This document shows positions 12,601 through 24,798 of a stretch of 64,000 nt of DNA, in pieces. Position numbers and translations under genes: made by a program. The notes beneath the pieces were generated by a model, which did not search any database, was not told the origin of the DNA, and saw only the letters and a program-made list of their open reading frames with translations. The DNA is from Mycogone perniciosa (lineage: Eukaryota > Ascomycota > Sordariomycetes > Hypocreales > Hypocreaceae), in the NCBI GenBank assembly GCA_025331125.1, contig JAOALB010000090.1, forward strand, positions 62,001 through 126,000, in the 5' to 3' direction. Position 1 is the first letter of the stretch, and the number at the start of each line of letters is the position of its first letter.

Positions 12601-15030
12601 TCTTAAGGCTTAGCCTACGCCTCTTCACGCCTCTTCTTTTCATTTCAGAGATTGGCTGTTATGTACGGAGTACGGAGTATGTATATAACAAGCATCTTTC
12701 TCTGGCTCACGTATCCAAATAGTGGACACATATCCAATGACCCTAACTCTGACCGACCTCAACCTCCAATCTATTCATTACTAATCTGATGAATAAAAAT
12801 ATCCTCTTCTATTTAGAGAGATAATATTTATTCCTACAAGCCTTGAAAATGAACAGAACCCATAAAATCTTGCTGACATCAGTGCCACGTCTACTAGCCA
12901 CTGGTGATGCTACGAGTACTCGTACAGATCTCGCCACTACGAATATGCCTGTCTTCGTTGGATGCAGATACTTGTTATTAATCAACCCCCTATTCCCATT
13001 ATGGTACTATGAAGGTGGGATGACAAGGCCTCTACTTCATATAGCATACTGCATTACTAAGCCTGGAGATCGTGGCTCACTAATAATGCCGGCGCTTGCG
13101 CGTCGGAACCCGACTTGGTGATTCTACAGGGATCAAAATACTAGTACTACCATGAGAGTACGTACCTTCATAAACAGCCAGGAGTTGTCCTGGTCTGTAT
13201 AGTACGGAGGAGTGTTTCGAAAGTCCTGTCCGAAATCTGCTGAGTCATCGGACAGGATACATAAAACACAAAGAGCTCTTCGTTAATATCGCTAAATTAT
13301 ACTGACCTTATAGCGCTAAGCTCGCTAACGAAAAAGTCCAATAGTTGATCGTTCTCACTATAATCTTATACCTTTAGGGCTAGTTTATAGAGGATAAAGT
13401 ACTTTTTACGTCCTCGAGGTACCGACAGGGGCTTTTGCATAACTCAAAGACAGGACTTTTGAAACACTCCTCCGTAAGCAAATTACTAATAATCTTTCTG
13501 CTATTTATTTGATCCTTGTATGGTGTAGTGGACCTTCCAGGATTGGTGATACGAGTACTGACTGAATATGGATCCATATGATAGATTAGGTATTGGTTCC
13601 GGCTTGTATTTAGTGCTGATTGTGGTAGGGTTAGGGTTGTTAGGTGCCATCCATTGCGTGTTTGGTGACGCTTCCCTTTAAGCCCAACCAGTCTCTCGGT
13701 CTAAATTATAACCCTTGGACGGTATACTGTATACTAGACCTATAATGTATAAAAAGCCTTTCATTGGTACGGACTAGTGTTAGTACTCATAGTACGGAGT
13801 AGTAGTATTGTATTTATCCTTGTAGACCGACACAATGCTTGACTAGCCCGTGATAGCATTTGAAAATTTCGCTGTCTTTAGCTTGCGTCTTAGCAACCGA
13901 ATACACCTTTGGTACTAATATAAAGCCCCAGCAACTCCGCGCTCCGTAGCTACTACGAGTGCTACTGGGGAGGCAACAAAAAATTGATTTTCTAACACTA
14001 CTTCTACGGAGCAGTATCCAAGTCACCCTAAGCCATATGTCGCGAATCCATCCTCTTCCATCCGTTCTAAATTGGGTATAGTTAACCGGGCCTGCTCGGT
14101 ATTAGATACGGAGTATGCGTATTTGGGAATCATGATAGGTATGTGGATGATTCCTAGCCGAGGGTTTCTCTTCGATGTCAAGCAAAAGGGCGGAGAACCT
14201 GACGGAAACAACATTCGGCAAATGTCATCGCATACATGTCTGCGTTAACACCAAAAGAACCTGCTGAGTCTATTGAAGTTACGAGAATTGCTGTGAGCCT
14301 TAGCTGAACTGGACAGCTTCTGTCACGCCACCTGTTTCAATACTCGTAGATACAGACCCACCCGGGCCTTGCCCCGAGGACCTCGTACTCATGCAGCCCT
14401 GTTTCTCCATAGAATTACGGAGCAGGCGTCTCTGTTCAAACTCGTAAGGACGGGACGTTCAACTTCGGGGTCCTCCGTAGTGGGCGGAGTGGTCGGAATT
14501 CAGCAGTGCTCTTGAGCCAGCTTGGGGAGAGATCGCCAAGAACACCAAGGCATTGTGGAATTACGACGTTACAGCAGCCCTATGGATTGCAGCTCTCAGA
14601 CACAGTGACCATGATTTTGTAGAAACAAAACCAAGAGTTGCCAAGATACAAGCGGGCCGCAGTCTTTAAGCCTCATGGTCTAAGAGGCGAGATGGTATCT
14701 AGGAGTAGGCACAATAGTAGTACTCCGTACCCCGTAGGGCTAATGTTAACCCGAAGGAACGGATTACTAGTGCTCATGTAATCGCCGTAGCGGCAGGGCT
14801 AGAATCGCGGTCCTTCTTCTGGTAAGTCGGGCATTGGCGTCTATTGCTGGATGTCAAAGTCTATCCGCATAAGCCGAAGTCGTAAGTGCAACGGTAAGCC
14901 GGCCAGGGGCATAACAGTTCCAGGAGACAATCTTTCTGAATTTCCTATAAAGGGAACGGGATATCTGCATCAGTTCACTCAGGATATCCATCAACAGTCA
15001 AGCAATCTCTTGTATTCCACATTGCTCAAG
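9695..15030. other. 5.3-kb gene-poor region
   Basis: I see no supportable gene. It has many TACGGAGTA/TACTCCGTA copies (for example 10504, 11904, 12359, 12434, 12664, 13794, 14103, 14723) and a foldback element at 13203-13476. Short frames such as 10138-10440 and 10682-11044 have no recognisable domain or splice context. From 14851 an open frame runs into the M20 gene, but this looks like leader sequence rather than coding. Confidence 0.55.
13203..13476. mobile_element. Foldback/MITE-like element with 28-bp terminal inverted repeats
   Basis: The left arm 13203-13230 (TACGGAGGAGTGTTTC...) is the reverse complement of the right arm 13449-13476, with one mismatch in 28 bases. About 218 bp of non-coding DNA lie between. 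Both outer ends are TA followed by CGGAG, so a TA target duplication (Tc1/mariner style) is possible; no longer target duplication is visible. There is no transposase frame inside. Confidence 0.65.
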
Positions 15031-16554
15031 ATGCTTCTGTCTTCAACAACCCTTTTGCTGGCGGCTCTTGGAGCCGCCAAGGCCACCAGGACTCCCCGGG
15101 ACCTCCCTGATCTTGAGAACTTCTTGAAGAATGCTTCTGCTGCCGCTTTCCCGGCATTAAAGCAGATTGCTGTTAACATTCACCAATCGCCTGAGCTCGG
15201 CCTCAACGAAACACATGCCCATGACTGGATAGTCGACCACTTCCGTCAAACCCCTGGCTGGAAGGTCACTCCTCATTCCTTTGGCATGCCCACGGCTTTC
15301 AGGGGTGTATATGAGCACCGCCCTGCTGGCTATACCGGCGCCCTGCCTGCAATTGGCTTCCTTGCTGAATATGATGCCTTGGTTGGCATTGGCCATGCTT
15401 GCGGTCACAACCATATCGCTCTTAACGGCATCACAGGCGCTACCCTGACTGCGCAGGCACTTGCTTATTATAACATTCCCGGTGTCGTTTATTTGCAGGG
15501 CACTCCAGATGAGGAGAATGCGGCCGGCAAGTTTAAGCTCAACAATCTCGGTGCCTTTGATGCGTCCCCTATCTGGCTGATGGCTCACCCCACCAGCAAG
15601 AGCGCTATGCAACCTATGAACGCCCGGCTTAACCAATTTGCCACATTCACTGGCAAAACTCATCAGGAAGCTGTTTCTAAGGCATATAATGCTATGGTTA
15701 CCGTCAAGGGTCTTTCCGGCAAGCTTCCTGGCACTTCCTCCTCTGCCACTGCCATTGAGAATGTTGGGCTGTACGCCAGCAATGTCATCCAGGGCTTCAT
15801 TAGCCTAGGCATTACTGGCCCAACTATCGACACCGTTAATAAGACTGTGGCCTCAATCCTAGATGCCACTTACCCTGGCGTTGCCTATACTGTCTTTAAT
15901 GATGCTAATGGCGTTGCCCTTAATATTACCGGCCCTGGTGGTCACGCCTCCGAGACCACTAAGGGAGCCCTTGATCTCTCTATCGCAGCATTCCAGGCCC
16001 TAAACAGCCCTGCTGCTCAGTGGTATCTGCCTGGCAATACCTCGATTAATGAGCTTGACATTACTATCGATCTGCGTACTCGATTATCTAGCGATATCCC
16101 TGCTGTTGCTGACTTCGTTGCCAAGTCTATCAGCAACCTTGTTCACAGCACATCCTACGACGTCTCGTACCCTGCTCTCGAGGTTGACCCATGGTGGGCC
16201 AACCAGATCATTACCATCGCCAACAGCGCCAACTACGGCCTCAATTTTGTTAACAGCACCTTTGCGCCTGCCTCGGCCGACGGCTCTTGGATTCAGGACC
16301 CTGAGTTAGACCCTGTCACTCACGCTCTAGTCAGCGTAGCCAAGGTCGTCCTCCATGCCAACTACGGCATCTGTGACCCTGCAGACCCGAAGAACTGCGC
16401 TTTCAACCACGAGCCTCCTTTCGCGAAGGTCGCCGGAACCGAGTACTCGTATACACAAACCGAGATTATGGCCCGTGCTGAGTCGCAACTGGCCGTTGAG
16501 CTGCTCGCCGACCCTGCCAAGTACACCCAGGCGACTGCTCTTGTCAGGCGCTAG
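15031..16554 (+). CDS. Secreted M20-family amidohydrolase/peptidase
   Basis: Single-exon gene for a 507-residue metallohydrolase expected to cleave amide or peptide bonds outside the cell. The ATG at 15031 begins a hydrophobic signal peptide (MLLSSTTLLLAALGAAKA). An in-frame ATG at 14851 would bury that peptide behind 60 odd residues, so I reject it. M20 metal-site motifs are visible: GHACGHN at residues 121-127, then GTPDEEN about 35 residues on, and GPGGHASE in the dimerisation-domain region. The layout resembles the PM20D2/aminoacylase-like M20D branch. Several N-x-S/T sites suit a secreted glycoprotein. Flanked on both sides by gene-poor DNA, so the context says nothing about its substrate. 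Confidence 0.9.
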   Translation: MLLSSTTLLLAALGAAKATRTPRDLPDLENFLKNASAAAFPALKQIAVNIHQSPELGLNETHAHDWIVDHFRQTPGWKVTPHSFGMPTAFRGVYEHRPAGYTGALPAIGFLAEYDALVGIGHACGHNHIALNGITGATLTAQALAYYNIPGVVYLQGTPDEENAAGKFKLNNLGAFDASPIWLMAHPTSKSAMQPMNARLNQFATFTGKTHQEAVSKAYNAMVTVKGLSGKLPGTSSSATAIENVGLYASNVIQGFISLGITGPTIDTVNKTVASILDATYPGVAYTVFNDANGVALNITGPGGHASETTKGALDLSIAAFQALNSPAAQWYLPGNTSINELDITIDLRTRLSSDIPAVADFVAKSISNLVHSTSYDVSYPALEVDPWWANQIITIANSANYGLNFVNSTFAPASADGSWIQDPELDPVTHALVSVAKVVLHANYGICDPADPKNCAFNHEPPFAKVAGTEYSYTQTEIMARAESQLAVELLADPAKYTQATALVRR

Positions 16555-18408
16555 AATCGGGCGACAGGTGTATCATGATGCTGGGTAGTATGTAAGGCGT
16601 AGTTACAGGGCGGCGGGTGTTTTATTTTTTCCCCGGGCGGATTAGCATTGGCGATGCGTTTAGCGTTAAGCATAGGTTGTTGAAATGATGAATGCTCCTC
16701 CCTTTCAGGAGCATATCACAGCATCTGTCCATGAATCATTTTGGTGACAAGTTTATTGTGACGAACAGTAGTGGCTACCGCTGATTGCTTCCGCTTGGCC
16801 CCCATGGTGGCTGTTCGAAACCCACCTTTTCCCCATGCTCTGGACAACAACCTGAATAGAGCGCGGGAACCGCGCTCTTAACAGAACCACAAAGCCGCGG
16901 TTAGGTAATATAGGGACTAAAAGATACTGCGAATCATTTGATCATAATATCTGCAGTTGAAAGCAACCAATGGTTACCTCTATACGCCTTAATGGCTGTG
17001 AAATCACAGGTAGGGTTATATATTGAAGGAGAACGCGGGTTAGTTTATATTAAACTAGGTCTATCTGTTTATCTTTATAGTCTTACGCCTTCCTAACCTA
17101 GTAGTTGCTTAAATATGTGTAGCTAGGGCTTCTAACCATTTTAAGTGTATAATTTTCAGAAGTTTGATATTGGGCGGTAGAGGTACCTGGCTTATGCTAG
17201 TATATAGAAAGTTAGTAGAGTGGAGGAAAAATGGTACTTGCATTAGCCATCTTTTTAGCGCTTATGAATGTGGTGAGGGAATACGGTATGTATGCAAGTA
17301 TGTATTATTATGCAGTGACCAGATTCAGACACTTCTGCAGATGATCCTTGTCTTGTTGGTGTCCTTTCGGAGCGGCAGCATGGAACGAAAAGAATCCGAC
17401 ACTAATACGGATTAATAGTAGGTAGGTGATCAGATATTGGGAAGCGAGCCTCTATTAGTACTAGCACAATGACAGGTCTTCAGCGTACTTCGTACGGAGT
17501 ACAGAGTACTCCATACTCCTAGTCAGGGCAAAAAGGGTACGAAATTTCAACTAGGCATATGTCACTGACGGAGAGTGCCGTGGTCGTCTATTATATTACC
17601 ACTATGTACTCCGTACTATTATTAACTTGCATAGATCGCAACGGGACGCCGTAGTCCTAATAATCACACCGGCCTGTTTATCCGCCCCCCGGCTTGTCTC
17701 ACTCATCCTGAATTGTTTGATGAACAGGGTGCGAAGAAATGCGAGGTAGCATACGGGTGTGTGATGAGTGATATGTCGTAGTACGAGTACTCGTCGTGCG
17801 CTGCGTGGCTGTTTCATATCCATGATATTAAATGACTGCTTCGACTACGAAAAAAAATCAACAAATCAGCAAATCACCCAATTAAAAAAAAAGAAACGCG
17901 AGCCCATGCATTGTTTTGCCCCTAATGAGCCAACCACCCATTCAGACATGATCTGATATCCGGATCAATAAATAGCCGATATTCCTGCTCCACTGACTGG
18001 CAGATCAGGTTCACGTGTGTTGGATGCACTCGTGCCATATCTATTACCATGTCTCCAATACAACGCGGAGATTGGTTCGACGTGTCCAACTCGCCACTGA
18101 ATCCATAGCATCAACCAATCTTGAATGCAAATTTCTCGCGTACGAGCGGAGCTGAAGATCCGATTCGCATCTCGCGAGGCCTCTGGTCCACATGCGGGCC
18201 GAACTCTGTCATAATTGATATATGCAGCCTCACTCACCCCGCATCAGGGCTTGGCTGAAGAGCAGGGAGGGAGTGAGATTTTGCTGCTGTCACCCGCCAT
18301 CTCTTGTCTCACCCATCTTCATCAACTTGACGCGGATACCACATCGTACTCGTACTACTACTCTACGAGTATAATCTCTTCACCCATACGCGACCCCCTG
18401 AGAACACG
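16555..18408. other. 1.85-kb intergenic region
   Basis: No supportable gene. Contains near-palindromic copies of the dispersed motif at 17493-17513 and 17606-17614, and A-rich tracts at 17850-17895. It supplies the promoter of the methyltransferase gene at its right end. Confidence 0.55.
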
Positions 18409-20054
18409 ATGGCTGGCGAGGAGCAACAGAAGGAGAAGCAGCAGGAGCCGGAGCAGCAGGGGCAGCAGCAGGAGCCGGAGCCGGAGCAGCAGACGCCCGC
18501 GGAGAGCTCTGCGATCCCGTCATCCGTGGGCATTCTCCCTGCTGAGCACTGGCAAGAGGTTAGCCACATATCGCAGCGCGCGTGAAATGTTATATGCCAT
18601 CATTCACCAATGGACAACATGCCAACCCACACGTGTAGCAGGAAATCAACCGCGCTGATGACGATGCCGACTCGGCCCTTGGTACCGACACGGAAAGCTC
18701 GACGGCCTCGTTGACCTCGTCCATTTACCAGTACAGGGAGCTTCACGGTCGAAGGTTTCACAGTGAAACGGGCAATGCCGTATACTGGTAAATTCAAGAT
18801 ACTGTGCCTCGCAAAATTCCGTCACTGATGTAGCTGGCCAAGGGCATCTAACGATGAGGCGGCGAATGAAGCCATGGACATCAAGTGAGTTGAAGCAGCT
18901 GCTGTGGAAGCGAAGCTGGTTGACCATATCTGCTAAACACGTCCTTGCCCCAGCCACCATACCCTCTCCATGGCCATGGACGACAGCATCTATATGGCTC
19001 CCTTGAAGAAGGAAGACGTCAAGGTTGGTGTAAACACCCCGCCTACCTGTACGACCGGGCTACTGAACAATTTTTTGTCAATAGGCAGCCCTTGACATTG
19101 GAACAGGCACAGGTAAGCACCTCGAAAACCCGCGTTGCCCATGGTAACCGGTTCCATGAGACTGACAAACTGCCATCATAGGAATATGGGCCATGTACGA
19201 AACCACGACGCCTGTTTGATAGAAGCCACGGTGTACTGATTCATCTTGCAGCGATTTTGCCGACGAATTCCCCGAGGCTGAAGTCATCGGTACAGATATT
19301 TCCCCCATCCAACCGACCTGGGTGCCCCCGAACCTAAAATTGTGAGTGGTGTATCGACGTTTACCTCCGTTTCCCGGATACGGCGACTGATTGGGCCTTG
19401 TCAAAGTGAGATTGAGGATTGCACCCAGGAGTGGACCTTTCATCGAGATCATTTCGACTACGTGCACCTGCGCTGGTTGGTCGGCAGTGTTCCAGACTGG
19501 GATGCGCTGATGCAGAATGCGTTCAAGGTCTGCAGTCCTGGTGGCTATGTCGAGAGTCTGGAAACATCGGCTAGAATGGCGAGCGACGACGGGACAGTCT
19601 CGGAGACGTGTGCGATGGGTCAATGGGGCAAATTCTTCATCGAGGGTGGTAAGAAGCTGGGTCGATCATTCACCGTTCTTGAAGACGGTACGCAGAGGAA
19701 GGCTATGGAGGCTGTTGGATTTGTGGATATTGAGGAGTTTGACTTCAAGGTAAGTCGCCATGCCCTGCCCTGCCGAGGCAGCTTCTGCATGACGCTGACG
19801 AGCGGGTACATACATAGATGCCCATTGGTGGCTGGCCAAAGGACCCCAAGAAGAAGGAGCTGGGCCAGTTTGCCCAGATGGTCCTCGAGAGAGACATTGA
19901 AGGTTATGTTCTGTTCATGGCCAATACACTGGGCTGGGCGCGGGATGAGATTCTGGTGTATGTTGGTATGCTGCGACGAGAGTTGCACTCTCACCGGTTC
20001 CACGCGTACTACCGCCAGAAGGTTGTCTGGGGAAGGAAGCCGGCATTGTCCTGA
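18409..20054 (+). CDS. LaeA-like SAM-dependent methyltransferase
   Basis: Predicted 372-residue class I methyltransferase of the LaeA-like family common in filamentous fungi; substrate unknown. Nine exons: 18409-18558, 18642-18787, 18843-18884, 18954-19023, 19085-19112, 19182-19194, 19252-19341, 19407-19749, 19818-20054. All boundaries are GT...AG and keep frame. The N-terminus is Gln/Glu-rich and looks disordered. The SAM-binding motif [19 protein letters not shown] is assembled from exons 5-7, with GTGTG at residues 142-146; exons 5 and 6 are only 28 and 13 nt. Motif II-like [18 protein letters not shown] follows, then [16 protein letters not shown] and a PGGYVES post-I motif. Several family members regulate secondary metabolism or development, but an NRPS 13 kb away is weak evidence for a link here. 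Confidence 0.9.
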
Positions 20055-21264
20055 TTTTTACCTTGGGGGCTACTAGGCGATATTATTGATTTGTGGGTAA
20101 TAATCCCTGACTTTCGTGGAGCTGATCTTCTGCTTGGCTTTGCTCGGTGTTGCTCGGCTATGCATCGCCACTCAAGTGAGGGGAAATCCTACTGGCTGAA
20201 GCATCCATTTATCTTGGCACCCTTGACTTACTTGTATGATTCACGCATATGGAGCCAGAGCTTTGGCATCCATGCCAACTGCAACAAGAGGGCACCATCG
20301 CGCATGCTGTGGTCGCTAGTGGATTTGGTTTTGTTTTGTTTTTTTGAGCCAGAGAGAGAGACGTTGTAAATTTCTCAGCATTAGTAATGATATCACATTA
20401 AACTCAGTTTAGATGACAATCGTCTTTGTGATCAAGTTGGCTGCCGACTTCCGGTCGCCGATCATCGGACCAGGCAGAGAGGCCTGGAGAGGATGGTTTA
20501 AGTTTGTAAGCATAATATTAAGTAGTAGTCGCTGTATTTTTATCAACTCTAGCCCCTGCCACAAGTACGCGCTAGATAGACGTTCTATGTACTCGTATTG
20601 TTAAACGCTCGCCATCTTTGATTTTCATGAAGCCGAGACATGTCTTATGCAAGGATGGTTAGGCTATTAAGGCGAAGCCGTGCACCAGGCCATTGGGTTC
20701 ATTCCGTCAACTTTCGTAGGTACGTAATGATAGTGGCCTAGGTACTCCGTATCTTACCCCGTATTACAACTAAATTTACCCTAGTATTCAATTGCTTGGC
20801 CTCCGCGATCGTCGTCTTCTGTTTCCCTTTCAAGGCATCATAGGCTACTGCAATACCCTTTCAGGTAATTAGAGTGACAGAAGGAACCGAGCAGATCCTC
20901 GCTATGGATCTAGGTCGTCGAAACTTCAAGAAAGGTTCCACTCCAGACACAACCAGCCATTCCAATGTCTCGCCTGCCTGTGTCAACCTCTCTTATTGTG
21001 TGTACTCAACTACACAACTTATGGTAATAATGGAAGTACCAATTAGTAATAATTAATAGCAGGATGACTTGGAAGTGCTTGATGAAGCCGTTTCTCTCCG
21101 TTGCCGACCCGTAAGTCTTTGCATTCTTCCGGCGATGATCGAAATTCACCTTAAAATGGCCCCTCGGACCCCAAGACTTTGAAGTTTTCTCTCAGTATTA
21201 CTTGTCTTGAATAAGTAAGAAGGGAAGTCGAAAATTTTGTTGCACATATTTCGCTTCATCAACA
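20055..21264. other. 1.2-kb intergenic region
   Basis: No gene recognised. One TACTCCGTA copy near 20743. Carries the 3' flank of the methyltransferase gene and the promoter of the nucleoside hydrolase. Confidence 0.55.
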
Positions 21265-22558
21265 ATGTATTGGAACAGAAATTTAGTGCTGCTGAGCAGC
21301 CTCATATTCCCGCCGGGGCTCCTGGCAGCATTGGAGCACTACGCCATCATGGACAATGATTGGTACGACGCGAGCTTTGTGCCTTTCCTGACGGCTCTTG
21401 ATGGAGGCGTGGAAATTCTGGGACTCGCAGCTGGTCAGTGACTACACATCTGGAACCGCACGATCTATGATTACTGATGCTTCACTTCAGCTACCGGAGA
21501 CAGCTGGGAGCGGCAATGTGCATACCATGGAGTTGCCAACTTGGAAGTAGGCAATCTCAGCTGCATCCAAGTCTTCGAAGGCCCGGCATTGCCATTGATC
21601 AACACACCTGAGAGGCTCTCTGCTTGGCAGGCTCTCCATGGTCGCCTGCCATTCCAGGGAGCGTTCGCACCTCAAAACGAGACGGCTGAGGCCCAAGGAA
21701 GTGATCCGTCGGGCGGAGATCCTAATCGGCTCGTTAAGAAAGCCTTCCGAGAAGGCTTCCCCAAGGGCAAGCCAAACTCTTCTATGAGCGCCGCCGAGTT
21801 CATGGTTAAGTCTGTGAGGAAGTATCCCGGTCAAGTCTCGATCTATGCGGCAGGTCCTCTGACCAATGTGGCATTGGCTGTGCGACTTGATCCAGAGTTC
21901 CCGCGCCTGGCCAAAGAACTAGTCATCATGGGCGGATATGTCGATTACACTCTGCTTCAAGCTATAGGTCCTGGCCTCCAGGCCACTATCAACACAGACG
22001 TGAGTGAAGGTTTATGATGATGGATCCCAGGGAACATTTTGCTAATTCTCATATTGAATGGCATTATAGATCAATCTCAAGATTGATCCGGAAGCGGCCA
22101 AGATTGCCTTGACTGCGAACTTCTCTTCAATCACCATTGCGGGCAATGTGGCAAATCAAGTCATCGCCACCCAAGACTTCCTTGATGAGGTCTACCAAGT
22201 TAAGAACCCATACACTGAACTATTCCACAAAATATACACGACAGGCTACCCCTTGTGGGATGAGACTGCCGCTGCGCTGATGGCCGATCCCTCTATTTCC
22301 ATCAACCAAACTTCCTGTAAGTTGACCCAGCATCTCGCTCAGCGTGTCAACGTATTTCTTACCTGGAAACTAGTGTACGTTGACGTTGATATTGCATTTG
22401 ATAGCCCCTTCTATGGCAACGTATATGTGTACCGAGAAAGGTTTGCGCCGCCTAATGCCGGCAAGGTCAACTATGTGTTTGAGGTGAATGGTCCAGAACT
22501 GAAACGGAGGATCAAGCACGCGCTGCAGTACCCGAAGTCATGCAAGGACCTCAACTAA
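21265..22558 (+). CDS. Nucleoside hydrolase (inosine-uridine type), probably secreted
   Basis: Hydrolyses the N-glycosidic bond of ribonucleosides for purine/pyrimidine salvage. Four exons, 21265-21433, 21491-21999, 22070-22316 and 22374-22558, give 369 residues. The start codon opens a hydrophobic signal-like segment ending near LLAALE. The family's N-terminal Asp cluster appears as MDNDWYDASFVPFLTALDGG, a form common in fungal members. GLAAATGDSW, IYAAGPLTNVALAV, LVIMGGYVD and the C-terminal VDVDIAFDSPFYG match conserved family blocks. The last intron (22317-22373) is 57 nt with no stop, so retaining it would add 19 residues without breaking the frame; splicing restores the expected VDVDIA block. 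No neighbouring gene suggests a pathway. Confidence 0.87.
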
Positions 22559-24798
22559 AAATCTGAGATGCTAGAAAAAGAGGAATTATGACAGTATATA
22601 TACTTTGTGATGGCTAGTTTGCAATCAATTGTTGGCTTCAACAAGACTAACAAACTGCCAAAGGATGTGGACTCCGAGTAGCGTAAAATGGTCCTTTCCT
22701 GGTCTAATACTATTCGGTGTCCCGGCCCTAGATCCGGGCGATGGACCTTCTGGTTTAAAGTCTAAGTACTGCCGCCTAGGTGGTATTACTACTTGTAGAC
22801 AATATAAATGGCATGGGATACGAATGCTTACTCGTACGGTTGGTGATGATGCTCGGCACTAATTCCATGAGCCTTGGCCACATTCCCAGAACCTGGAGTT
22901 TACATGGGTCAGGGAGCGGAAGTTAGTAAGCGGTGGGTGCTCCGTATTTCACCCAATCGCATCCTCATCTTAAGTCGACGCCTCATCTTGACAACCCAAC
23001 ATTGAGAACGTGGAGCGGCCCGAACAGCCGAGAATTGGCAAGACTAGGCAGGGGAAATGCGTTACGAGTATGTGAAGCCACTACTGCTTACTATGGAGTA
23101 CCTATGAGTAGTAACTACTCGTAGTACTAGTGTACCTACGGAGGATAAACCGACATAAAATTATCCTTGTCTATTCCGGACCTTCGTATCTACTCCGTAG
23201 GTACTCCGTACGTCCGATATGTCTGTGTCCGACGTACTCGTTCTTGCCGGGTTCCGTGATTCCCGAAAAGCCGTAATTACTCGTAAGGTCTCGTCGAGCT
23301 TGTTTGGCTTCAATTTATCCACTCGTGAGCAAACTGGGTTCCCTGTCTACGAGTACTACTACCTAATTTCGCCCCCCCCTACTGATCATTCCACCTCCAC
23401 ATGTACTTGTACCGGCCATGGAGTACGGAGTAGTACTAGTACTACTAGTAGTATTATTATTAGGCTCCCAAATAACTCCCTTGTCCTATAGTATGCTGCC
23501 TGGTTATTATCATCGTCCCCTGCTGTAGGGATTTGCTTCTGCAGCATCGTTCCCAGCACTGCCTTGCTGATGGTAGTACGGAGTAATGTTCGTATAACTG
23601 TCGTTCGTCACCCCTCATGCATGCGTGCGGATGTGGACCTGGCCTACACGCGCGCTCAGACCTGGACACCTCCGCTCTAGCACTAACGGACGGGCTGGCA
23701 GGCAGCTATGGATTAAGAATTCCGTGATTGGGAGTTCCCCTTGTAGCGCTGTCATCAGTGCTGTTCCCTTGAGCGGGCCTGGCCGATGATGAGGGAGAAA
23801 TGGGGCATGAACTAGAGTCGCCGCTTGGGCGAAGAGAGGCGGTGATGACGACGGCGACGTAATAGCCAGGGTGAGCCAGCCCGCCTCATTGCGCTATAGG
23901 ATGTCGAGATAGTCGCAGAGTTAATGTCCTCTAACCCTTGCCAGCTGGTAACTGAGCCTTGAAAATATGGGTCTCTGTTTGTGAAAGGATCGACTGATAG
24001 TTACTTCCGCCGCGGTGAGTCCGAGGGACTCGGCGTGATGAGCTCCGTCAATGGGGATAGAGATCGCATGATTCCCATGATGGAATGTTTGTACTCCGTA
24101 CTTCCTAGCACTTAACGATCCTTGAGGCAGCGGGCAAGAGGCGAATCGCTTCCTCGATTGTGTAATGATTTAGCACCGTCCACTCTGTTTCCGTTGTGGT
24201 TTTTTTCTTTTCTTCTTTTTTTTCTTTCTTGTGTGGCAGAATCCTGAATATTGACTTGAGATGCACCATCTTCAAGGCGCATAATGTCCATCCCATTCAT
24301 TATCCGGATCTCCACGTCCGTCCTTCTCTCCTTGTAAACGATCGCGAATTCCTGTTCCACATATCTACAAACTATCCATATTTAGTGCTGCCGAGGCAGA
24401 AAACGCGAATGTTGCTGGCTCCTTACTGTGGCCTCCTGGGCTCGTTGTCGCGGCTACCAGAGAGCAAAGAAACGGGCGTCGATAAATTGATGTGCCAGCA
24501 CAGCCCTTTACTACGTTCCGCTGAACGCCATAAAACCAAACAGTTACGAGGTCACCAATGTCAATGAGGCAGAGTCATTATACGCGCGAGGATTTATGGC
24601 TAAACATGAACTTATGTACTAATAATGGCTGTCATCCTGTACGAGGACTCGCATGAGTAGAGGCGATAGCGCAACCAGCCGCCCCACTTGACCCTCACAG
24701 ATTTATCGCGACTTGGCTTTCGACTATTGCGAGCACTCCGTATTGAGTTCTAGAGTGCTGCCCTGGACTATCAAGACTCGTACCAACGATCAAAGCGC
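22559..24798. other. 2.2-kb intergenic region
   Basis: No supportable gene. It holds a small foldback (23132-23204), a cluster of TACTCCGTA/TACGGAGTA copies at 23191-23209, 23424-23432 and 23578-23586, and a pyrimidine-rich tract near 24198-24230. Confidence 0.55.
23132..23204. repeat. Short inverted repeat built on the TACGGAG motif
   Basis: GTACCTACGGAG (23132-23143) is the exact reverse complement of CTCCGTAGGTAC (23193-23204). Inside, GGATAA (23143-23148) pairs with TTATCC (23161-23166). Could form a 73-base stem-loop or be the remnant of a foldback element. Confidence 0.6.

Noticed and set aside
13626..13638. TAGGGTTAGGGTT, resembling an interstitial telomere repeat
   Set aside because: Only two units; too short to distinguish from chance.
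14851..15030. Upstream start for the M20 amidohydrolase
   Set aside because: It would place 60 unsupported residues before a clear signal peptide.
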